From CAWUKT01 sp964352215 (GTDB taxonomy: Bacteria; Bacteroidota; Bacteroidia; J057; JADKCL01), in NCBI GenBank assembly GCA_964352215.1, contig CAYGRE010000030.1, forward strand, positions 1 through 64,000: a stretch of 64,000 nt of DNA, in the 5' to 3' direction. The position numbers and the translations under genes are program-made. Shown one piece after another: positions 26,097-35,800 of the stretch (the first letter of the stretch is position 1; the number at the start of each line of letters is the position of its first letter). The notes beneath the pieces were generated by a model. The model saw only the letters and a list, made by a program, of their open reading frames with translations. It had not been told where the DNA came from and did not search any database.

Positions 26097-27152
26097 ATGC
26101 GACGTCTACCTGTTTACTTTCTCATAGATGTCTCCGAATCCATGATCGGAGAACCGATTCAACAGGTCGAAGAAGGCCTGGCTACCATCATCAAGGAGTT
26201 GAAGCGTGATCCTTACGCTTTAGAGACTGTTTACATCTCCATCATCATATTTGCAGGCAAGGCCAAAACGATCGTCCCTTTGACGGATATCATCAGTTTT
26301 TATCCTCCCCGCATGCCGATTGGTGGCGGGACCTCACTGGGTGCTGCTTTGGTCCATCTGACTCATGAGTTAGATGCCAACATCGTCAAGACCACCCTGG
26401 AAAGGAAGGGAGACTGGAAGCCGCTCGTCTTTTTGTTCACAGATGGCAGCCCCACCGATTCGTATCAGAATGGGTTGAACGTTTGGAGCAGTACCTGGCG
26501 CCATAAAAGTAGCCCGGTAGCGGTCTCATTCGGCAAGGATGCAGACCTTTCGATCCTGAATAAGTTTTCTGATGAAGTCCTGGTCTTCAACAACAGCGAT
26601 GCCCAGGCTTATACCCAGTTCTTCAAATGGATCACAGCTTCTATCCAGGCCAGTTCACAGAGTGTCAACATGGGCCAGGGGGATGATCTGAAATTACCGG
26701 ATGCCCACGGGGTGGACCTTGAAAAAGCACCCGGAGGCTCCTCTCCGGTTCCAAGCATTGTGGACAATAGCGTTGCCACCTTCCTCGCCAAATGCCAGCG
26801 TACCCTGCGCCCTTATTTGGTAAAGTACAACCGCATGGTAGAGGGCCGCGAAATGCTCGGACTTTCTTACCAGTCTTCCGGTTACCGGTTGGCTGGAGCT
26901 TACCCCCTTTCCGACGAGTATTTTGAACTCAGCGACAGTGCGGGCATGACCAATTCATCGGTCAGTTCAGAAAATCTGATCGGTGCTCCCAACTGCCCGT
27001 GTTGTGGCAACCCTTACGGTATTTCCAAATGCCCCTGCGGCAAATTGTTTTGTGCGGATGACTCTGACATGACCAAGTGCCCCTGGTGCCACCGTGACCT
27101 TTATGCAAGCACGGGTGGTGGCCCGATTGACCTTTCCAGAACTCAAGGATAA
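26097..27152 (+). CDS. TerY-like vWA protein with C-terminal zinc ribbon
   Basis: A 351-residue protein. The vWA domain (about 1-200) has RRLPVYFLIDVSESMIGEP, the Thr in GGGTSLGAALVHL and FLFTDGSPTD. A linker follows, then a C-terminal multi-cysteine region from about residue 299 (CPCCGNPYGISKCPCGK, CADDSDMTKCPWCHRDL), which is a double zinc-ribbon-like domain seen in TerY-C proteins. I used the ATG at 26097, since the longer open frame runs back over the previous gene. It is 6 bp from the phosphatase gene and so is coupled to it. Confidence 0.92.
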   Translation: MRRLPVYFLIDVSESMIGEPIQQVEEGLATIIKELKRDPYALETVYISIIIFAGKAKTIVPLTDIISFYPPRMPIGGGTSLGAALVHLTHELDANIVKTTLERKGDWKPLVFLFTDGSPTDSYQNGLNVWSSTWRHKSSPVAVSFGKDADLSILNKFSDEVLVFNNSDAQAYTQFFKWITASIQASSQSVNMGQGDDLKLPDAHGVDLEKAPGGSSPVPSIVDNSVATFLAKCQRTLRPYLVKYNRMVEGREMLGLSYQSSGYRLAGAYPLSDEYFELSDSAGMTNSSVSSENLIGAPNCPCCGNPYGISKCPCGKLFCADDSDMTKCPWCHRDLYASTGGGPIDLSRTQG

Positions 27153-27158
27153 TATCAA

Positions 27159-28877
27159 GTGAATATTTTTTCCGACCCAAACAAAAAACAACAGGAATTA
27201 GAAGAGAAAGAATTGCTTGCCAAGAGCCTGCTGCATCTTTTCAAAGGGGATGCGCAGTTGATCGCTGAAAGCATTCCTGAGTTCCACCAAGACGAGAAAG
27301 TCCAACTCCTGTTAAATGATTTCCGTGCTTTGCAGCAACGAATTTATGACCGTTGGGTAGCACTCGGGTTTTCTGAGCCGGTACAGTACCTCCATGAACC
27401 TGACCACGAAAAAAATGTTGAAGACGAATCCAAGGAAAAAACCGAAAGCGAATATGAAGGTATTCCTGAGGATGCAAGCGATAAAACAAAGGAAATCGAA
27501 ACACTTGAGGAAACCATATCCGTAAATGAAGCTAAATCTACGGATGAAGCGGAGACCACCGATGAAGACATCGCGATTGTCATAGACCTCGGACCAGCCG
27601 ATACCTCTCCAAGCCAACCACCTGCAATTCCTGTCGTGATCCCAAAACGTATACACATCGACTATCCGAATGGCAAAGTCGATCAACCATACTCCTATAC
27701 CATCCCAACCGAGCAATTGCATATTTCTCTGGAGCAAATCCAAAGAATTGAAACCAAGGGATTTATGGATGCTGGTTTAGTGCTGGACCAGAAAACCTGG
27801 GAAGTCGAAGGGTTTCCGGAAGAACAAGGGCAGTTCCCCTTGGAAATCATCCTTGATTATACCAATGCCGAAGGCCGCAAAGGCCAACTCCTCCTGGAAG
27901 GCAATTGCAATATCAACCCTGATCCCCGGAGCCTCTGGCAAGAGCATGAGCCACCGGCAGATGCCCCCTACCCCAAGTCTCATACAGATGCCGTTCGCCT
28001 CGAAAGTGACGAAGCCATATTGATCGGGGCAAGTCGGCGGGGCCGCTCTCACGCCCACAAAGGAGACTTTAGAGATGATGATTTCCAACTGGCGCAGGTT
28101 TCCGATACCGGATGGTATATCCTCGCGGTTGCAGATGGTGCAGGATCAGCCAAATATTCCCGGGAAGGTTCCAGGCTTGCAGTTGAAATCACCACCAAGG
28201 GACTTGAGCAATTGCTGGACGAGGAATTCACTCAGTCAATTGGCAATCAACTGGATGCATTCTCAGCCGACGATGATCCCCAGGTCGAGAACAGTTTACG
28301 GTTGCTCCTGTATGACTCCATGGTAGGTTCAATTTTTGATGGCTACAAAGCGATTCTCAGTGAGGCCAACGAACAAGGAGTCGCCCCCAGAGATTATGCC
28401 ACCACCCTACTGGTCACCGTAACCCGAAAATTTGCACAAGGATGGTTTTTTGCCTCCTACTGGGTTGGTGATGGATGTATCGGAGTCTACCGCAAAGGAG
28501 AATCCGTTCAATTGTTGGGAACGCCCGACGGTGGTGAATTTGCCGGACAAACCCGGTTCTTCACCATGGCGGATATCTGGAACGATGCCCAGACCATCCT
28601 CGGACGCCTTCAATTTGCCCTGGTCCCGGACTTTACCGCCTTGTGTCTGATGACAGATGGCATCTCCGACCCCAAGTTTCAAACCGATTACAACCTCCGG
28701 CAGGTGCCCCGCTGGGATGCCTTCTGGGAGGATTTGCAGAGTGGGGTGGATTTTGCCCATGAATATGACCAACAGGACCAGGAATTGCTGGAATGGCTGA
28801 ACTTCTGGTCTCAGGGGGACCATGATGACCGCAGCCTGGTAATCATGTATCCCAAGGAAAGTGAGGCCGGCTTATGA
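27159..28877 (+). CDS. PP2C-family protein phosphatase with Ig-like and acidic N-terminal regions
   Basis: A 572-residue phosphatase of the TerY-phosphorylation triad. Residues 1-75 are helical. About residues 80-150 are a low-complexity Glu/Asp/Lys/Thr stretch. About residues 165-255 look like a cadherin/Ig-type beta domain (YPNGKVDQPYSYTIP). The PP2C domain starts near residue 287 with ASRRGRSHAHKG, the metal-binding VADGAGSAKYSREG, WVGDGCIGVYR and LMTDGISDPKF. Starts with a GTG at 27159. The stop overlaps the kinase ATG by 4 bp. It is expected to reverse phosphorylation by the adjacent kinase; the targets are unknown. Confidence 0.9.
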   Translation: MNIFSDPNKKQQELEEKELLAKSLLHLFKGDAQLIAESIPEFHQDEKVQLLLNDFRALQQRIYDRWVALGFSEPVQYLHEPDHEKNVEDESKEKTESEYEGIPEDASDKTKEIETLEETISVNEAKSTDEAETTDEDIAIVIDLGPADTSPSQPPAIPVVIPKRIHIDYPNGKVDQPYSYTIPTEQLHISLEQIQRIETKGFMDAGLVLDQKTWEVEGFPEEQGQFPLEIILDYTNAEGRKGQLLLEGNCNINPDPRSLWQEHEPPADAPYPKSHTDAVRLESDEAILIGASRRGRSHAHKGDFRDDDFQLAQVSDTGWYILAVADGAGSAKYSREGSRLAVEITTKGLEQLLDEEFTQSIGNQLDAFSADDDPQVENSLRLLLYDSMVGSIFDGYKAILSEANEQGVAPRDYATTLLVTVTRKFAQGWFFASYWVGDGCIGVYRKGESVQLLGTPDGGEFAGQTRFFTMADIWNDAQTILGRLQFALVPDFTALCLMTDGISDPKFQTDYNLRQVPRWDAFWEDLQSGVDFAHEYDQQDQELLEWLNFWSQGDHDDRSLVIMYPKESEAGL

Positions 28878-30376
28878 GCAATATTGTTAAGCTGAAGGCA
28901 ACCAATGGTGATGCCATCGAGTTTGTGGATACGGTGATAGGGCAAGGTGCCATGAAGGATGTCTACTTCAGTCCCAACAAAGACTATGTGGTGGCATTTT
29001 TCCGCGATCCCCAGGACCAGAATGCCAGAGAACGTCTCGAAGACATCGTTGGCCGCTACCGGGATGGCATCTTTGGACGGGAAGGTGGAGCCTATTGGCA
29101 AAGCCTCTTCTGTTGGCCAACCCATATCCTGGAGCACGAAGGCAAACTTGGACTGGTAGCGCCGACCTATCAAAACCACTTCTTCTTCAAGTATGGTTCA
29201 GTCAACAATGATATTCTCGGGATTCGGGGGAATGAAAAAGAAGGAAAGTGGTTTGCCTCAGCATCCAATCAAAATAAGTTCTTAGATCCCAGGGAAAGGG
29301 GAAACTGGCGCAACTACCTGGCCGTTTGCATCAAGATCGCCCGGGCGGTACGCCGCCTGCATGCAGCCGGATTGGCTCATTCGGACCTTTCCTATAAGAA
29401 TGTACTGGTTGATCCCAGTGGTGGCAACGCCTGCATCATCGACATCGATGGCCTGGTGGTTCCGGGGAAATATCCACCGGATGTGGTGGGAACCCCCGAC
29501 TTTATCGCCCCCGAGGTCATCGCCACCGGAAGCCTGTCGAAAGATGACGAGAACCGGATCCTGCCTTCCATCGCTACAGACAGGCATGCATTGGCGGTAC
29601 TCATCTACATGTACCTCCTTTACCGCCATCCCCTGAGAGGTTCCAAGGTACATGACCTCGATCCCGGAAAAGATGAAGAACTCTCCATGGGAAGCAAAGC
29701 ATTGTTTGTAGAGCACCCGGAAGACAATTCCAACCGCATCAAACTGGACCAGGTCCGCCCCAGTGAACTTCCCTGGAAAGACACCCAAAAAATCCCCTAT
29801 TCAACGGTAGGCCCCTACCTGACAAAGTTGATGGAAAGGGCCTTTATAGAAGGTTTACACGATCCCAAGAAGCGTCCTTCTGCCGGGGAATGGGAACAGG
29901 CGCTGGTCAAGACCAATGACCTGATTCAACCTTGCCGCAACCCCAGGTGCGACCAGAAATGGTATGTATTTGACAACACCACCCGACCTGCCTGCCCCTA
30001 CTGCGGCACCCCATTCAAAGGGGAACTACCTGTCCTGAACCTGTATTCCAGCCGTGGAGAGGGAAAATTTATGCCCGACAACCACCGCCTCATGGTTTAC
30101 AGCAACCAGTACATTTATCAATGGCACGCCTCCCGCAACGTATTTCCCAATGAACGGTTGAAACCAGAGCAGACCAAGCCGGTGGGCTACTTTGTTTTTC
30201 ACCAAGGGCGCTGGGTACTTGTCAACCAAACCCTGACAGACCTCACCGAAATTGCCGGAGAGGTAAAAACCCCGATAGAGCCGGGCAAGATGGTGGACCT
30301 AAAGGAAGGAACCCAACTGCTCCTTTCACGGGAAGATGGTGGCCGCCTCATCGTAGTACAAATGGTGGAGGCATGA
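28874..30376 (+). CDS. atypical protein kinase of the TerY-P triad, with zinc ribbon
   Basis: A 500-residue cytoplasmic kinase. The glycine loop is IGQGAMKDVYF; the beta-3 strand reads YVVAFFRD, without the usual VAxK lysine. The catalytic loop is HSDLSYKNVLVD near residue 167, the metal motif is IDIDGL in place of DFG, and the activation segment is GTPDFIAPEV. From about residue 354 there is a zinc-ribbon set (CRNPRCDQKW and ACPYCGTPF), then a beta-rich C-terminal domain (RLMVYSNQYIYQWH onward), perhaps FHA-like. It is coupled to the PP2C gene by ATGA. The altered lysine is worth checking, though relatives may share it. Confidence 0.88.
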   Translation: MSNIVKLKATNGDAIEFVDTVIGQGAMKDVYFSPNKDYVVAFFRDPQDQNARERLEDIVGRYRDGIFGREGGAYWQSLFCWPTHILEHEGKLGLVAPTYQNHFFFKYGSVNNDILGIRGNEKEGKWFASASNQNKFLDPRERGNWRNYLAVCIKIARAVRRLHAAGLAHSDLSYKNVLVDPSGGNACIIDIDGLVVPGKYPPDVVGTPDFIAPEVIATGSLSKDDENRILPSIATDRHALAVLIYMYLLYRHPLRGSKVHDLDPGKDEELSMGSKALFVEHPEDNSNRIKLDQVRPSELPWKDTQKIPYSTVGPYLTKLMERAFIEGLHDPKKRPSAGEWEQALVKTNDLIQPCRNPRCDQKWYVFDNTTRPACPYCGTPFKGELPVLNLYSSRGEGKFMPDNHRLMVYSNQYIYQWHASRNVFPNERLKPEQTKPVGYFVFHQGRWVLVNQTLTDLTEIAGEVKTPIEPGKMVDLKEGTQLLLSREDGGRLIVVQMVEA

Positions 30377-30489
30377 TTACCTTCCCGCACTTTGGCTACG
30401 GACCTGATGACCTGAATTCTCAATTAAATTTTGCAGTTAAGAAATTAGCGTCCATTATTGCAGATTGCAGCACATTTAACACATAGAAC

Positions 30490-31659
30490 ATGACCATCGT
30501 TGTTTCACTCGTATTGATCCTCCTGACCTGCGTCATCATTTGGCGGGCCAGTGACAACTTCGAAGCAGCCTCCGAATACCTGGGCCGCAACCTCTCCGAA
30601 GGTGTCCGGGGCGCCACCATTAACGCGATCGGCAGCTCAATGCCCGAATTGTTGACCACCATATTCTTCCTGTTCGTACTCGTCGACAAAGATGGATTTG
30701 CCGGAGGAATAGGTACCACGGCAGGTTCCGCGGTTTTCAATGGGGTTATTATTCCTGCTTTGGTCATTCTGGTTGTAGTAGGATATGGAATTGCAAAAGG
30801 CGTAAAAGTCTCCAGAAAAGTGGTTCTGAGGGATGGAATTGCCCTTCTTCTGGCTGAAATCCTCCTGATTCTTTTCATTGGAGGCAACACTCTCGATTGG
30901 TGGCAAGGCTTTTTGCTGATGCTCATTTACGGTGCATACATGACCTATATGCTCGTTTCCATGCGCCGCAATCAGAAACGCGATGGATTTGTAGCTGATG
31001 ACGGCGAAGACGAAGAAGAGGACAAAGAAGAAGGAGGTGAAAAGAACAAGTTTCTGGCCGCCCTGACCCTGGATTTTGAACCCCTCGTTGTCCCAAATGA
31101 GATGAAAGGCTTGAATGCATGGATTCTGCTGCTCACCTCTGTGACCGTGATTGGTGGTGCATGCTTCCTATTGGTCGATTCCTGCGAACGACTTGGTGAA
31201 GCAATGGGCATCCCCATTTACTTTATAGCAGTTGTACTTGCCTCCGCCGCAACCTCCGTTCCGGATACCATCATATCCATGCGGGACGCGATGAAAGGCA
31301 ATTATGACGATGCCGTCTCCAACGCCATCGGTTCCAATATATTTGACATCTGTTTTGCCCTGGGATTCCCCCTTTTCCTCTTTACCCTCATCAATGGTCC
31401 CATGACCATGTCCCCTGATACGGTTCAAGACGTCGCAGTACTGAGGATTTTACTATTGGGAATTACCTTCCTCGCAGTCCTTGTCTTCTACTTTGGCAAG
31501 AGTATGGGCCGCTGGAAAGCACTCCTGCTTTTCTCCCTCTACATCTTATTCCTCATCTTCATTCTCGGGGACAAGGACGTACTGGATTACAACAGTCAAC
31601 TGTCGGATTTCTTCCACAGCATTGACTTGTCACTCAACCCCCTGCGTTTCTGGCTCTAA
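30490..31659 (+). CDS. cation/Ca2+ exchanger family (CaCA) membrane protein
   Basis: A 389-residue integral membrane antiporter. Both alpha-repeats are visible: GATINAIGSSMPELLTTIFF (first) and SAATSVPDTIISMRDAMKG followed by SNAIGSNIFDICFALGFPLF (second). Between them is an acidic cytoplasmic loop (DDGEDEEEDKEEGG). These repeats form the Na+/Ca2+ binding sites; exchange of Ca2+ for Na+ or H+ is expected. It lies 113 bp after the kinase on the same strand. A link between Ca2+-binding TerD proteins and this exchanger is plausible but is inference. Confidence 0.88.
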   Translation: MTIVVSLVLILLTCVIIWRASDNFEAASEYLGRNLSEGVRGATINAIGSSMPELLTTIFFLFVLVDKDGFAGGIGTTAGSAVFNGVIIPALVILVVVGYGIAKGVKVSRKVVLRDGIALLLAEILLILFIGGNTLDWWQGFLLMLIYGAYMTYMLVSMRRNQKRDGFVADDGEDEEEDKEEGGEKNKFLAALTLDFEPLVVPNEMKGLNAWILLLTSVTVIGGACFLLVDSCERLGEAMGIPIYFIAVVLASAATSVPDTIISMRDAMKGNYDDAVSNAIGSNIFDICFALGFPLFLFTLINGPMTMSPDTVQDVAVLRILLLGITFLAVLVFYFGKSMGRWKALLLFSLYILFLIFILGDKDVLDYNSQLSDFFHSIDLSLNPLRFWL

Positions 31660-31699
31660 AGGCTAAAAAAGGGAATCCTGAATTCTCTTCGATGGGGAT

Positions 31700-31732
31700 A
31701 TGCTGAAATCATTTCGATTGAGGATATGCTAA
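31700..31732 (+). other. 10-codon leader frame overlapping the tgt start
   Basis: ATG at 31700 reads MLKSFRLRIC then TAA at 31730-31732, overlapping the tgt ATG (31726-31728). The 14 bp around this ATG (31696-31709) are repeated with one change at the tgt start itself (31722-31735), so it looks like a short duplication of the start region. It may be a leader peptide or an accident; nothing in its sequence shows a function. Confidence 0.3.
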
Positions 31733-32859
31733 AATTCAAGCTGGAACAGACCGACCCTGGCTCCAAAGCCCGGGCGGGCGTGATCCAAACTGACCACGGC
31801 GAGATCCAGACCCCGATCTTCATGCCGGTCGGAACAGTCGGGAGTGTCAAAGCCGTGGAGCAAAACCAACTCCGGGATGATGTAAAAGCGCAGATTATCC
31901 TGGGAAATACCTACCACCTTTATCTCCGTCCCGGGATGGACACCATGCATGCCGCCGGTGGCCTCCACAAGTTTATGCATTGGGACGGTCCTATCCTCAC
32001 GGATTCTGGTGGCTACCAGGTTTACAGTCTCTCAAAGCAGCGAAAACTCACCGAGGAGGGGGCGACCTTCAAATCCCATATCGACGGTTCCAAACACCTC
32101 TTTACTCCGGAAAATGTCGTGGATACTCAGCGTAAGATTGGCTCAGACATCATGATGGTCCTGGATGAATGCCCCCCTTTCCCTTGTGATTTCAACTATG
32201 CCAAGGAGTCACTTGGCCTGACCAAACGCTGGGCCCAAAGATGTAAAGACCATTTTCAACGAACAGATCCCCTTTACGGTCACCACCAGGCATTGTTTCC
32301 CATTGTGCAGGGGAGCAATTTCAAAGACCTGAGAAAAGAGTCTTGTGAACACCTGGCAGAATTAGACATGGAGGGGAATGCAATTGGGGGGCTAAGTGTG
32401 GGAGAACCGCATGAAGTCATGTATGAGATGACCGAGCTCTGCTGTGGCATCCTTCCGGCCGATAAGCCCCGCTACCTGATGGGGGTCGGAACCCCCGAAA
32501 ACCTCCTCGAATGCATCGCCCTTGGGATCGACATGTTCGATTGTGTCATGCCTACCCGCAATGCCCGTCACGGTATGTTGTTTACAAGAGAAGGCATCCG
32601 TAACATGCGGAACCAAAAATACGAAAGAGATTTCTCCCCGCTCGACCCGGACAGCGACCTCTTCGTGGACCAATACTATTCCAAGGCATATTTACGGCAC
32701 CTGATCAAAGCCAATGAATACCTCGCCCTGACCATCATGAGTCTCCACAACCTTGGCTTCTACCTCTGGTTGGTCGGAGAAGCAAGGAGGCATATTCAAA
32801 TGGGTACTTTTGCAGATTGGAAGCCTAAAATGGTGCAGAAAGTAAAGACAAGGCTTTGA
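31726..32859 (+). CDS. tgt: queuine/preQ1 tRNA-ribosyltransferase
   Basis: A 377-residue enzyme that swaps guanine-34 for preQ1 in tRNAs with GUN anticodons. It shows FMPVGTVGSVKAV, the Asp nucleophile region LTDSGGYQVYSL, HLFTPENVV, GLSVGEPHE, YLMGVGTPENLLE and FDCVMPTRNARHG. The last one normally precedes a Cys4 zinc site, which here has different residues in the region after FTREGIRNM, as in the Cys-light Bacteroidota forms. Start at the second of two near-identical ATG contexts. Elsewhere in Bacteroidota tgt is often next to an LptF/G gene; here an adhesin gene sits between them. Confidence 0.96.
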   Translation: MLKFKLEQTDPGSKARAGVIQTDHGEIQTPIFMPVGTVGSVKAVEQNQLRDDVKAQIILGNTYHLYLRPGMDTMHAAGGLHKFMHWDGPILTDSGGYQVYSLSKQRKLTEEGATFKSHIDGSKHLFTPENVVDTQRKIGSDIMMVLDECPPFPCDFNYAKESLGLTKRWAQRCKDHFQRTDPLYGHHQALFPIVQGSNFKDLRKESCEHLAELDMEGNAIGGLSVGEPHEVMYEMTELCCGILPADKPRYLMGVGTPENLLECIALGIDMFDCVMPTRNARHGMLFTREGIRNMRNQKYERDFSPLDPDSDLFVDQYYSKAYLRHLIKANEYLALTIMSLHNLGFYLWLVGEARRHIQMGTFADWKPKMVQKVKTRL

Positions 32860-32899
32860 TGCTTGGGTATTTGACGAAATAAATGTGTTATTTTATACT

Positions 32900-35800
32900 A
32901 TGGGGAAAGTGTCCAAAAATCTACTTGCATGTGTCACGCTGCTTCTCATCAGTTGGTTCGTGTCACCCGTAACAGCTCAACTTACCGTAACACCCGTCAA
33001 CAATGGGCAAACACTGGCCAACAACATCACCTCCAATGGCGTGATCGTTTCCAATGTTACCTTCACTTGTCCGACCGATGCGGCTGGTACATTCAACGGT
33101 ACCAATTCCAATATTGGCCTTGGCTCCGGGGTGCTGCTCACCTCCGGTCAGGCTGTCCTGGCCATCGGCCCAAACTCTTCCGGTAGTACCGGCAACAACA
33201 ACCTCGGCAATGGTGATCCTGTACTGGATTCCATCTCCGGCGTGGTAACTTTTGATGCATGCATTCTGGAATTTGACCTGGTCCCCTACTGCGATACGAT
33301 TCAGATCAGGTATGTATTTGGCTCGGATGAGTACGACGAATATGTATGTGCATCGGTGAATGATGTCTTCGCCTTCCTGATCTCTGGTCCCGGCTATCCC
33401 TCCCCTACCAATATCGCGGTCGTTCCCGGAACCAATATCCCGGTGGCTATCAACTCCGTCAACAACGGCACTGTCGGCAACAATGGTTCTCCAACCGGCC
33501 CTGGGTGCAACCTCAACAATTCGCAATATTTCGTAACGAACAATACAGGGGCGAGCATTGAATACGACGGTTTCACCACCGTTTTGTCCGCCTTTGCACC
33601 GGTGCAGGCCTGCCAAACCTACCACCTGAAACTTGCCATTGCCGATGGTGGAGATGGTATCTTCGATTCAGGTGTATTCCTGGAATTGAATGGCATCAGT
33701 TGTACCTCAATCCCACAATTCATCAGTGTTGATCCCTTTATCAACCATCCCACCAGCACTGTGCTGGTGGAGGATTGCATTGATGGTGGATTCCAATTCA
33801 ACCGCGGAGGGGATATTTCCCAGTCGGCTACCATCAACTACCAGGTTCAGGGCACTGCCACGAATGGAGGCGATTTCTCCACTTTACTGACTGGCTCGGT
33901 CACCTTTCCTGCGAACGTTGCCAGTGTATCCCTTCCCATCGATCCATTGCCAGATGGCGTGAGCGAAGGACTGGAAGACATCATTGTGATTGTGCAGGAC
34001 TCACTTTGTTTTGGCAGCCAGGCAGATACAGCAATTCTGATCATAGATGACCTGCCGCCTTCCGATGCCGGGCCTGACCTGACATTTTGTGCCGGCGACA
34101 CCGGCCAACTGCTGGGCGTCCCCGTTACCAATGCCAATTACGACTGGGTTCCTGCGACAGGACTAAGCAATCCCAATATTCCCGATCCTGAAGTTACGCT
34201 CACCCAGGGGGGCACTTTTTCCTATATCTTCAATGTATCTCTGGCCAATGGTTGTATCGCATCTGACACTGCGCTGGTAGTGGTCCAGCCCCGGCCGGAC
34301 CTGGCCATGTTCCCGGATGCCTCCTTCTGCGAAGGAGAAGGCGGCGCCCAAATCGGCGCAGTCGCTTCCGGAGGCGTCGCTCCCCTCTATTACACCTGGT
34401 GGTGCGACTCCACCGCCACCTTCTGTGGCCTCGATTCAGCATTTGACGACGATCCCTTCGCCAATCCCACTGTGAGTACCTGGTACTACGTCCAGGTCAC
34501 CGGAAGCAATGGTTGCCTGAGCGCCGTCGATTCCATCTTTGTGGATGTATTGCCTAAGCCGATTATCGATGCCGGTCCCGACCAATATATCTGTCCTGAC
34601 AGTGCACCCGGTGTGATCATCAATCCCACCGTCAGCAATGCTACCGGTCCTTTCACCTACCAGTGGTCACCGGCACTCGGCCTCAATGATCCTACCATCC
34701 TGAATCCATTTGCCCGTCCGGATACCACCACCATTTACTCCCTGGTCGTCACCGCAGGCAATGGCTGCTCCAGTGAGTTGACCACCATTGATACCAATGC
34801 CACGGTGAGTGTGATCGTCCACCCCGAACCAATCGCGATTGCCCACCTGCCCAGCGATGAAATCGACCTCTGCTTTGGGGATTCAGTCATCCTGCAAGGT
34901 GCCGGAGTCTCAGCTGGCCCTGACTATACCTTCCAATACAGCCCAGTCAGCGGCCTCAGCAATCCCAATGTGCAATCACCTTCGGCAAGTCCCGGCCTGA
35001 CCACTGAATATGTACTCACTGTATTCTCCAATGGATGCCCCAGTGCGGGAGATACGGTCCGGGTGGTGGTTCATCCTCAACCGACCATTGATGCCGGAGT
35101 CGACTTTGAAATCTGTCTCGGAGAAGAAGGGCAGCTTGACGGTGAGGTTGATGTTACCAGCAACGATACCTACGTTCTGAACTGGTCCCCAACCGATGGA
35201 ATCATCGGCGCCAGCAATGTTCCGAACCCCATCGTGTCACCTGACACCACCACCACTTACGTACTTACAGCCTTTTCAGAAGAATGGGGCTGTTATGGTA
35301 CCCCGGACAGTGTAACCGTCAATGTAAATTCCACCCCGATTGCCGATGCAGGCCCCAGCCTGAACATCTGTGCGGGTGATACTGTCGTCTTGAATGGCAG
35401 CTTTGGCTATACCACCACCTTGCCCGCACCGATCAACCAAGTGTATTACGGTTGGTCCCCCAATCAATCGCTGAGTGACAGCACCCTGCTGGACCCCAGT
35501 GCCTGGCCGGGCCAGTCAATCTTCTATACTCTGACTGTGTCCCACGAAAACTGTAGCACCACCGACTCCATGTTGGTCACCGTCAACCCGATGCCAATCG
35601 CCGCGGTACTTGCAGATACCAATGTCATCTGTGGTGGCGATTCGGTCCAGTTGACCGCCTCAGGCGGTGTCGGCAATGCCAGCTTCACCTGGACCCCAGC
35701 CAACGGACTTGACGATCCTGCCTCAGCAGATCCGATGGCCTCACCGGATGAAACCACCCTGTACAGCATCGTGGTAGAAGAGAATGGCTGTGTCGACTCT

